A stretch of 6,132 bases of DNA, from positions 1 to 6,132 of the forward strand of contig SLMF01000033.1 in assembly GCA_007133715.1 (NCBI GenBank), written 5' to 3'. Source of the DNA: Planctomycetaceae bacterium. GTDB lineage: Bacteria; Planctomycetota; Planctomycetia; Pirellulales; Pirellulaceae. Position numbers and translations under genes: made by a program. The notes under the pieces were generated by a model. The model was not told the origin of the DNA. It made no database searches and saw only the letters and a program-made list of their open reading frames with translations. Below, piece by piece: positions 1-5,803 of this stretch. Every line of letters begins with the position of its first letter. Within the stretch, counting starts at the first letter, position 1.

Positions 1-276
1 CCTCCGGTTTATTACGGCCGGCAAGTACGGATGGTTTACGGCGACAGTCCCTTCGTGCGACTGCCGCGCACCGAGGTGCCTGCCAGCCCACCTCGGCCGC
101 GACGCGATCTGGCCGAATCGCCGATCGCGGGACAGTGGATTACCAACCCTTTCTGCCAACCGAGCCAAACGACCGCAGCACCTCGGGCGACTGCGGCTGA
201 GCCGGCCTCGGCGACGGTCCCCGGGATGATTGAGAATCCGTTTTTCGAGCCGCGGGATTCCGCTTCCGTCGAGTAG
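1..276 (+). CDS. 3' end of a proline-rich protein of unknown function (partial)
   Basis: The frame is open from the left edge to a TAG stop, giving 91 visible residues; the true start lies outside the window. An ATG at 31 exists but has no ribosome binding site and the frame continues upstream of it, so I treat the gene as truncated by the window edge. The visible tail is rich in Pro, Ala, Arg and Ser and looks mostly disordered. Two short related motifs stand out, ITNPFCQP and IENPFFEP, about 35 residues apart, each a hydrophobic-x-NPF-aromatic/polar-x-P unit. Third codon positions are mostly G or C, as in the neighbouring genes, which supports real coding. I recognise no family. It could be the disordered C-terminus of a secreted or membrane-linked protein, but nothing visible decides this. 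A minus-strand frame also covers most of this stretch and is less likely. Confidence 0.5.
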   Translation, partial: PPVYYGRQVRMVYGDSPFVRLPRTEVPASPPRPRRDLAESPIAGQWITNPFCQPSQTTAAPRATAAEPASATVPGMIENPFFEPRDSASVE

Positions 277-286
277 CCATCGGTTT

Positions 287-304
287 GCATCCCCCGCTGG
301 ATGC
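287..304 (+). other. Small perfect stem-loop after the first gene
   Basis: GCATCC and GGATGC form a perfect 6-bp stem around a 6-base loop, starting 11 bases after the upstream stop codon. No run of T follows, so this is not a standard intrinsic terminator. It may help end or stabilise the upstream transcript, or be chance. Confidence 0.2.
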
Positions 305-493
305 CCCCCTGGCTCTCGGGTAAATTGGTAACAAATGAACAGGTTCGGCAGGGCCAGTGGTCTCCCCGTTAGAAAGCCCGTTTTTTTCCGACCGGCTCTT
401 TTGTTTTGCCTGCGATCTGGTAAGAATGGAATCGCCAACAGCCCCGCAGGTTACCGGCCTGTGGATGGCGTGCGTGGTGGGTCACTTTTTTAC

Positions 494-498
494 AGGAG
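494..498 (+). promoter_or_regulatory. Ribosome binding site that decides the radC start
   Basis: AGGAG lies 7 bases before the ATG at 506, an ideal Shine-Dalgarno spacing. The same frame is open back to an ATG at 335, but that ATG has no such site and the extra 57 residues do not look like a protein domain. This favours 506 as the real start. The roughly 230 bases from 277 to here hold no other gene I can support; a T7 run at 381-387 lacks a convincing upstream hairpin. Confidence 0.6.
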
Positions 499-505
499 TG
501 GGCGG

Positions 506-1480
506 ATGGGTGATCGAGGTGAGGATGCGGCGCGTTTTGAACGGTATCGCAGCATCGTTTATGCGGTGCTGGCGGCAGACGAGCTTTCTCTCCAAGCGGT
601 GAAAGAGGCGTGCGGCGAAGAGCGTCCGGCGTTTGTCACCCGCGTGGTGAAACGGTTGATCGACGACGGGTATCTGGAGCAAGCGGGTACCAAGCTCGAT
701 CCGCAGTTGCGTTGGCGGAAAGACCGCCAGGTCTTCGATCCCGACCTTTGGATCGAGACCAAGATCTTCAGCGACCGCCTGACCCAGGCTCCGCAGGAGG
801 ATCGTCCGCGGGAACGGCTCCTGGCCCACGGGGCCGCTTCGTTGCGTACGGGTGAATTGCTGGCGATTCTGATCCGGATGGGGCGTGAAGGCGAATCGGC
901 CCTCCAGGCAGGGGACAAAATCGCTGCCCATTACGCCCAGCATTCGGAGCGTTTGCCTGATGCGGGCCAGGGGGAACTGAAGCTGATCAGCAAGGCGATC
1001 GCCCAAACGGCCTTCTGCCAAATCATGGCGGGCATCGAGTTGGGGCGGCGGGTCGAGCGGGCGATGCGCAGGCATCACGAGCAGGTTCCCCTGCGGATCC
1101 GCAGTTCCGGCGATGCGCTGAACTATTGCCGACAACGCTTCGGACAACTCGCGGCCGAAGCGACGCAAGAACATTTTCACGTGGTGTGTCTGGATATCAA
1201 GAATCAGGTCCTGAACGTGCATACGGTTTCGGTCGGTCTGTTGAATCAGAGTCTGGTGGCCCCGCGGGAGGTCTTCCGCCCGGCGATTCGTGACGCGGCC
1301 GCCGCCGTGATCCTGGTGCATAACCATCCCTCGGGAGACCCCACACCCAGCCGCGAGGACCTGGCCGTCACCCGCCGCCTGGAAGAATCCGCCCAAATGC
1401 TGGGAATCAACCTGCTGGACCACATCATCGTCGCCCGCCACGGTTGCCTCAGCCTCCGCGAATACGAAGGCAACACTTAG
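506..1480 (+). CDS. radC: RadC/JAMM-domain protein with an N-terminal extension
   Basis: This 324-residue protein belongs to the RadC (UPF0758) family. Its C-terminal half is a JAB1/MPN-like metalloprotease-fold domain with the complete JAMM pattern: Glu at about residue 222, then HNHPSGDPTPSRED at 272-285, giving H272, H274, S282 and D285 as zinc-site residues, then LLDHIIV at 303-309. The middle contains the family signature PRERLLAHGAASL and GELLAILIRMG (about 101-124). The normal helix-hairpin-helix segment is altered: where RadC proteins have a K-x-x-G-I-G core, this one reads LISKAIAQTAF (about 160-170), followed by the expected GIELGRRVE. Residues 1-95 are additional to the usual RadC length of about 220-230; residues 11-58 look like a winged-helix fold, ending in RLIDDGYLEQ. 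RadC was once linked to DNA repair, but its biochemical role remains unclear. The gene stands alone. The family call is secure; the symbol reflects the family, not a proven function. Confidence 0.92.
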   Translation: MGDRGEDAARFERYRSIVYAVLAADELSLQAVKEACGEERPAFVTRVVKRLIDDGYLEQAGTKLDPQLRWRKDRQVFDPDLWIETKIFSDRLTQAPQEDRPRERLLAHGAASLRTGELLAILIRMGREGESALQAGDKIAAHYAQHSERLPDAGQGELKLISKAIAQTAFCQIMAGIELGRRVERAMRRHHEQVPLRIRSSGDALNYCRQRFGQLAAEATQEHFHVVCLDIKNQVLNVHTVSVGLLNQSLVAPREVFRPAIRDAAAAVILVHNHPSGDPTPSREDLAVTRRLEESAQMLGINLLDHIIVARHGCLSLREYEGNT

Positions 1481-1489
1481 TGCCGCAAA

Positions 1490-1600
1490 TCACAATTGTT
1501 CTGGCATCCGGTCGTACTCGAACGGGTTATCGATGACGGAACCCATCTTCGACCACGAATCGGAGGACGAGCCAGAACTCAAATCACGGTTGACACATTC
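1490..1600 (-). pseudogene. Short open frame, possible remnant of a dispersed planctomycete sequence
   Basis: On the minus strand an open stretch of 36 codons between stops ends with SVIDNPFEYDRMPEQL and a TGA. It has no convincing start: the first in-frame ATG would give only 18 residues and has no ribosome binding site. Its serine-rich first part (SSGSSSDSWSK) and the NPFEYDR ending resemble tails I associate, from memory only, with short low-complexity open frames scattered through planctomycete genomes. It is either such a remnant or a chance open frame. It overlaps a plus-strand small frame of the same length. Confidence 0.25.
1518..1552 (+). other. Imperfect hairpin downstream of radC
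   Basis: TCGAA pairs with TTCGA and, further in, GGGTT pairs with AACCC, making about 10 bp with a 1-versus-3-base bulge and an 11-base loop. It starts 38 bases after the radC stop. No T-run follows on either strand, so it would be an atypical terminator at best. It sits inside the small remnant frames and may simply be part of that element. Confidence 0.25.
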
Positions 1601-1643
1601 CTATAATCCTTCATCGATACAAATACGCCCGCAGAATCCCTGA
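1533..1643 (+). CDS. Small open frame just upstream of the cytochrome gene (36 aa, doubtful)
   Basis: An ATG starts a 36-codon frame that begins MTEPIFDHESEDEPELKS, continues through a less ordered second half, and ends in TGA four bases before the next ATG at 1648. The closeness of stop and start would allow translational coupling. Against a real gene: no ribosome binding site precedes it, and a good -10-like box lies inside it. MTEPIFDHE resembles, from memory, the opening of planctomycete four-helix-bundle (23S rRNA intervening-sequence type) proteins, so it may be the broken 5' end of such a gene. I cannot settle this from the sequence. Confidence 0.25.
   Translation: MTEPIFDHESEDEPELKSRLTHSYNPSSIQIRPQNP
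1602..1607 (+). promoter_or_regulatory. Possible -10 box for the DUF1549/DUF1553-DUF1501 operon
   Basis: TATAAT matches the sigma-70 -10 consensus in an AT-richer dip of otherwise GC-rich DNA and would place a transcript start about 30-35 bases before the ATG at 1648. The sequence 17 bases upstream (TCAAAT) is a poor -35. A perfect TTGACA at 1590-1595 is only 6 bases away and cannot pair with this box. Its suitable downstream partners (ATCGAT, TCGATA) are weak. Confidence 0.35.
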
Positions 1644-1647
1644 TCAA

Positions 1648-4092
1648 ATGGTGGCCAAAATGGGGTGGTTCAATCGCTCGCGTGCCGCGTTTTTTCTACT
1701 TATAAGTTGTTTCGCGTCTCCGCTTCTCGGTGAAAATAACGCCGAGCGAGTCGACTTTGCCCGCGAAATTCGCCCACTCCTCTCGAATTCCTGTTTCACC
1801 TGCCACGGGCCCGACCCGGCAACTCGCGAGGCTTTCTTCCGGTTGGATGAACGCTCTTCGGCGGTGGACGAGGGCGGTGTGATCATTCCGGGTGACCCCG
1901 ACGCCAGCCGGGTGGTAATCCGAATCAGCGATACCAACGAACGGATGCGGATGCCGCCGCCCGATTCATCGCAACCCCCCCTGACGCCCCAGGAAATCGA
2001 TTTGGTCCGCCGCTGGATCGCCGAAGGGGCCGAATACCAGGAACACTGGTCCTACGTGCCGTTGCAGCGGCCGCCGGTTCCCGAGGTCGCCCAATCCGAC
2101 TGGGTCCGCAACCCGATCGACGCCTTCGTGGCCCGATCCCACGAGCGACGCGGTGTGGAACCGGCCCCCGAGGCCGATCGGCGGACCCTGATCCGCCGAC
2201 TGAGCTTTGACCTGACCGGTCTGCCACCCTCGCCCGAAGAGGTGGACGCGTTCCTCGCAGACCCCGCCCCCGATGCCTACCAGCAGCTGGTGACGCGCCG
2301 GCTCGACTCACCCCATTTTGGCGAGCGGATGGCCGTCTATTGGTTGGATTTGGTCCGCTACGCCGACTCGATCGGCTACCACAGCGATACCTCGCGAGAG
2401 GTCAGTCTGTACCGCGATTACGTGATCCGGGCCTTCAACGAAAACCTGCCGTTCGACCAATTCACGGTGGAACAGGTGGCCGGCGATCTGCTGCCCGACG
2501 GCGGGCCCGACCAGCTGATCGCCTCCACCTACAACATGCTGCTGCAAACGACGGAGGAGGGGGGCGCTCAGGCAGGCGAATACCTGGCCAAGTACGCAGC
2601 CGACCGCGTGCGAAATCTGTCCGATGTCTGGCTCGGTTCGACCATGGGGTGTGCCGAATGCCATGACCACAAATACGATCCGATTACGGCCCACGACTTT
2701 TATAGCATGGCCGCCTTCTTCGCCGATATCCAGGAACCCGGCGTGGGCCGCCGATCAGAGACTCCCATCTTGACCCTCGAACAGCAGCAGCAACAGCGGG
2801 AACTGCAGAAGCTGGTCGCCGAAGTGCGGCAGAAACTGGAACCGGCCGAAGCAGAAGCGGCCGGATCGGAAACACCCGCCGAAGAACAATCCGCACAGCA
2901 GGACTCGGCCGACGAAGCCGACGAGCCGGCCCGGCCCCAACTCGCCGCATTGCAGGAAGAACTGGCTGCTCGCGAGAAGAAGTTGCAGGAATTCGAGGCG
3001 GCTCTGCCGCGTACATTGGTCCCCCGCACGGGCAGTCCTCGCGAGATCCGCATCCTGCCCCGCGGCGACTGGCTGGATTATTCCGGGCCCGTGGTCGAAC
3101 CGGCCGTCCCCGCACGCTGGGGCCGACTGGAAACGAACCAGCGGCGATTGACCCGGCAGGACTTGGCCCAATGGCTGGTGGACCCCGCCAACCCGCTGGT
3201 GGCCCGCACGACCGCCAATCGCTTGTGGGCACTGGTCTTCGGAGCAGGACTCGCCCGCACCTTGGAAGACCTGGGGGCCCAAGGCGAAATGCCTACCCAT
3301 CCCGAGTTGCTCGACTGGCTGGCCGCCGAATTCCGAGACAGTGGCTGGGATACCAAACACCTGCTCACGCTGATGGTGAACAGCAATACCTATCGCCAAG
3401 CCTCTGCGGCCAGTCCCCAGTTGCGTCGCCAGGATCCGGACAACCGCTGGCTGGCTCGCCAGTTCTCCTACCGCCTGGACGCCGAGATGGTTCGCGACAA
3501 CGCCCTGGCCGTCAGTGGCCTGTTGGTGCGGACGATCGGGGGCCCCAGTGTCAAACCGTATCAACCGGCCGGCTACTGGGCTCATCTGAATTTTCCCAAA
3601 CGGGATTGGCAGCAGAGTCAGGGGGACGCTTTGTACCGGCGCGGGCTGTACACGCATTGGCAACGCTCGTTCCTGCACCCCAGCCTGATGGCCTTTGACG
3701 CGCCCAGCCGCGAGGAATGCACGGCCCAGCGGGTGCGTTCGAACACGCCGCAACAGGCCTTGGTCTTGCTGAACGACCCGACGTATGTCGAGGCGGCTCG
3801 GGGGTTGGCCGAGCGGATTCTGCGGCACGAGCCGGCTTCGCCGCCCCAACGCTTGGATTTCGCGTTCCGCCAAGTGCTCTCGCGGCGACCGGACGGCGAG
3901 GAGCAAGAACTGCTGTTGGGGCTGCTGGAGACCCATGCCGACCACTATCGGCAGGACCCGGAGGCGGCCGAGCGGCTCTTGAGTGTGGGCCAGCGGCCGC
4001 GCCCCGCGGACCTGGATGCGAGCGAATGGGCCGCCTGGACCTCGGTGGCTCGCGTGCTGTTGAACTTGCCAGAAGGTATTCTCCGCTATTGA
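1648..4092 (+). CDS. Secreted DUF1549/DUF1553 'Planctomycete cytochrome C' protein
   Basis: This 814-residue protein has the family architecture PSCyt1, then DUF1549 (PSCyt2), then DUF1553 (PSD1). Residues 1-28 are an export signal: K4, R10 and R12, a hydrophobic core, and LLG before a polar stretch; LISC at 18-21 also fits a lipobox. PSCyt1 spans about 34-133, with haem-type motif CFTCH at 49-53 and RMPPP at 101-105, whose Met102 may be the axial ligand. DUF1549 covers about 155-362, with LSFDLTGLPPSPEE, YWLDLVRYADS, and a second CxxCH in GCAECHDHKYDP (334-345). Residues 376-452 form a Gln/Glu-rich probable coiled coil broken by an acidic linker. DUF1553 covers about 500-760, with NPLVARTTANRLW, FDAPSREEC and NTPQQALVLLND, and a tail LLNLPEGILRY. 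Many relatives exceed 1000 residues with a LamG-like insert, absent here. An ATG at 1660 is an alternative start with a GGTGG upstream. The protein likely works outside the cytoplasm with the DUF1501 product; its reaction is unknown. Confidence 0.93.
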   Translation: MVAKMGWFNRSRAAFFLLISCFASPLLGENNAERVDFAREIRPLLSNSCFTCHGPDPATREAFFRLDERSSAVDEGGVIIPGDPDASRVVIRISDTNERMRMPPPDSSQPPLTPQEIDLVRRWIAEGAEYQEHWSYVPLQRPPVPEVAQSDWVRNPIDAFVARSHERRGVEPAPEADRRTLIRRLSFDLTGLPPSPEEVDAFLADPAPDAYQQLVTRRLDSPHFGERMAVYWLDLVRYADSIGYHSDTSREVSLYRDYVIRAFNENLPFDQFTVEQVAGDLLPDGGPDQLIASTYNMLLQTTEEGGAQAGEYLAKYAADRVRNLSDVWLGSTMGCAECHDHKYDPITAHDFYSMAAFFADIQEPGVGRRSETPILTLEQQQQQRELQKLVAEVRQKLEPAEAEAAGSETPAEEQSAQQDSADEADEPARPQLAALQEELAAREKKLQEFEAALPRTLVPRTGSPREIRILPRGDWLDYSGPVVEPAVPARWGRLETNQRRLTRQDLAQWLVDPANPLVARTTANRLWALVFGAGLARTLEDLGAQGEMPTHPELLDWLAAEFRDSGWDTKHLLTLMVNSNTYRQASAASPQLRRQDPDNRWLARQFSYRLDAEMVRDNALAVSGLLVRTIGGPSVKPYQPAGYWAHLNFPKRDWQQSQGDALYRRGLYTHWQRSFLHPSLMAFDAPSREECTAQRVRSNTPQQALVLLNDPTYVEAARGLAERILRHEPASPPQRLDFAFRQVLSRRPDGEEQELLLGLLETHADHYRQDPEAAERLLSVGQRPRPADLDASEWAAWTSVARVLLNLPEGILRY

Positions 4093-4126
4093 TCGCTCTC
4101 CGAAACTTGGAATGGAAAACGGGACC

Positions 4127-5578
4127 ATGAATCCGTCGCAAGATCCTCGTTGGCTGCAGACCCGCCGGACTTTTTTGGGACAGGCCTCTCAGGGTCTGGG
4201 AGCGGCCGCTCTGGCCTCCTTGCTCAATCCGCAACTGCTGGCCGCTCCTCCTGCCCCGCACACGCGGCATTGGCCACCCGGCCATCCCTGGCCGCCCGCC
4301 GTCCACCCCCTGCATTTCGCACCCCAAGCCAAAGCCGTGATCTTCCTGTGTATGGCAGGCGGGCCCTCCCATCTGGAAACGCTGGATTACAAACCAAAAT
4401 TGGCCGAAATGGATGGCCAGCCGATGCCCGAATCGCTGACTCGCGGACAGCCCATCGCCCAACTCCAGGGGAGCGAACTCCGCTGCATGGCGCCCCAGCA
4501 TCCCTTCCTACGCTATGGCCAGTCCCAACAGGAAATCTGTACCCTGTTCCCCCATATCGGCTCCGTCGCCGACGACATCTGTATCGTCCGCTCAATGCAG
4601 ACACTCGCCATCAACCACGATCCGGCACACACCTTCATGAATACCGGAGCCCTCATCTCGGGACGGCCCAGCATGGGCTCGTGGTTCCTGTACGGGCTGG
4701 GCAGCGAATGCGACAACCTGCCGGGGTTCGTGGTCCTGACTTCCGTCGGCGGTGCCCAAGACCAACCCATCGCCTCGCGACAATGGCACAGCGGCTTCCT
4801 GCCCAGCCGCTACCAGGGCGTGCCCTTCCACTCCCAAGGCGACCCGGTCCTGTACGTGAGAAATCCACCCGGTGTCAACGAACACCTGCAACGCGACGTG
4901 GTCGATGCCGTCCAGCGGTTGAGCCAGCATCATCAGGACGCCGTCGAAGACCCGGAAATTGCCAGCCGGATCAGCCAGTACGAAATGGCGTTCCGCATGC
5001 AGACCAGCGTCCCCGAACTGACCGATGTGTCGGACGAGCCTGAGCACATCCTCGAGATGTACGGCACGCAGGGCAGCGACGGCACCTTCGCCGGCAACTG
5101 CCTCCTGGCACGCCGACTGGTCGAACGCGGCGTCCGTTTCGTCCACTTGTACCATCGCGGTTGGGACCACCACGGCAGTATCAAACAAGGCATCCAGACC
5201 ACCGCCCGCTTGACCGACCAAGGTTCGGGCGCGCTGATCAAGGACCTGAAGCAGCGTGGTTTGCTGGACAGCACCCTGGTGATTTGGGGCGGTGAATTCG
5301 GCCGCACCCCCATGGCCCAGGGCAGCGGGCGGGATCATCATATCCGCGGGTTTTCCCTGTGGATGGCCGGTGGCGGGATCCGGCCGGGAATCACCTACGG
5401 CGCTACCGACGAACTGGGCTACAACGCCGTCGAGAACATCGTCGATGTGCATGACCTGCACGCCACCATGCTGTACCTGATGGGAATCGACCACCGGCGG
5501 CTGACCGTGCGCTTCCAGGGACGCGACTTCCGCCTGACGGACGTCGAGGGTCACGTCGTCCACGACATCCTGGCCTGA
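4127..5578 (+). CDS. Tat-exported DUF1501 protein (alkaline phosphatase/sulfatase-like fold)
   Basis: This is a full-length DUF1501 protein, 483 residues from this start. I chose the ATG at 4127 because family members typically begin MNP close to the twin-arginine motif; an in-frame ATG at 4112 adds five residues, and neither has a strong ribosome binding site. The Tat motif is TRRTFLG (R13, R14) followed by a hydrophobic Gly/Ala/Leu segment and AAP near residue 40. Family blocks follow in order: GGPSHLETLDYKP (78-90), INHDPAHTFMNTG (162-174), GFLPSRYQGVPF (223-234), GWDHHG (345-350), GEFGRTP (389-395), GRDHH (401-405) and DVHDLHATML (440-449). The Asp/His/Glu clusters in the later blocks fit the metal site of the alkaline phosphatase-like superfamily. 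Residues 41-64 are unusually rich in Pro, His and Trp. The gene starts 34 bases after the DUF1549/DUF1553 stop, so co-transcription is likely. Substrate unknown. Confidence 0.94.
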   Translation: MNPSQDPRWLQTRRTFLGQASQGLGAAALASLLNPQLLAAPPAPHTRHWPPGHPWPPAVHPLHFAPQAKAVIFLCMAGGPSHLETLDYKPKLAEMDGQPMPESLTRGQPIAQLQGSELRCMAPQHPFLRYGQSQQEICTLFPHIGSVADDICIVRSMQTLAINHDPAHTFMNTGALISGRPSMGSWFLYGLGSECDNLPGFVVLTSVGGAQDQPIASRQWHSGFLPSRYQGVPFHSQGDPVLYVRNPPGVNEHLQRDVVDAVQRLSQHHQDAVEDPEIASRISQYEMAFRMQTSVPELTDVSDEPEHILEMYGTQGSDGTFAGNCLLARRLVERGVRFVHLYHRGWDHHGSIKQGIQTTARLTDQGSGALIKDLKQRGLLDSTLVIWGGEFGRTPMAQGSGRDHHIRGFSLWMAGGGIRPGITYGATDELGYNAVENIVDVHDLHATMLYLMGIDHRRLTVRFQGRDFRLTDVEGHVVHDILA

Positions 5579-5600
5579 CCCGCCGCTGCGGCCGATTCGC

Positions 5601-5756
5601 TCAGGTGGCAGGGCCACCGTAGGCGTTGGGCCAGCGGCCCGTCCGCGATAACCGCAAACCGGCCAGGGCCAGCTCCTGGGCTTCCTCTGCGCCCAACGGG
5701 GTCGCGCGGCTGACCGTCTCCGCCGCTCGCTCCAACTCGGCGTAGAATCCGTTCGA
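5601..5756 (-). pseudogene. C-terminal gene fragment, 51 codons, no good start
   Basis: On the minus strand a frame open between two stops reads FYAELERAAETVSRATPLGA, then EEAQELALAGLRLSRTGRW and PNAYGGPAT before a TGA. The amphipathic Ala/Glu/Leu helices and strongly G/C third positions look like real protein. No ATG or GTG lies in the frame; TTG at 5735 is the only candidate and lacks a ribosome binding site. A TGA sits immediately upstream, and a neighbouring frame upstream is open, so a frameshift or an older deletion could have cut the gene. It lies after the Uma2-family gene on the same strand and converges on the DUF1501 gene. I do not recognise the family. It could also be a chance open frame. 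Confidence 0.35.
5604..5618. terminator. GC-rich hairpin between convergent genes (weak terminator candidate)
   Basis: GGTGGC and GCCACC form a perfect 6-bp stem around a 3-base loop, 26 bases after the DUF1501 stop. No T-run follows on either strand, so intrinsic termination is uncertain. It overlaps the last codons of the minus-strand fragment. Confidence 0.25.
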
Positions 5757-5803
5757 TCACGTCTCGCTGCCGTTTTCGCCGTGACGGGCAACTTGCCGGC
5801 CGT

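Noticed and set aside
381..387. Run of seven T as an intrinsic terminator
   Set aside because: No stable GC-rich hairpin directly precedes it; the best pairing nearby is only 4 bp.
335..505. Upstream extension of the radC frame to an ATG at 335
   Set aside because: No ribosome binding site at 335, protein-like character is absent in the 57 extra residues, and AGGAG sits correctly before the ATG at 506.
482..1441. Minus-strand open frame (319 codons) opposite radC
   Set aside because: It mirrors a RadC gene that has the full JAMM motif and a good ribosome binding site.
1590..1607. TTGACA followed by TATAAT as a textbook promoter
   Set aside because: Only 6 bases separate them instead of about 17, so they cannot serve as the -35 and -10 of one promoter.
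2782..2796. CAG/CAA run as a microsatellite or CRISPR-like repeat
   Set aside because: It is five glutamine codons in a Gln/Glu-rich coiled coil, with no spacers and no further copies.
2755..4128. Long minus-strand open frame (457 codons) opposite the DUF1549/DUF1553 gene
   Set aside because: It lies opposite a gene with unmistakable family motifs. High GC keeps stops rare on the other strand, and the translation shows no recognisable domain.
4592..5791. Long minus-strand open frame (399 codons) opposite the DUF1501 gene
   Set aside because: Same reason: a mirror of the DUF1501 codons with no domain of its own.
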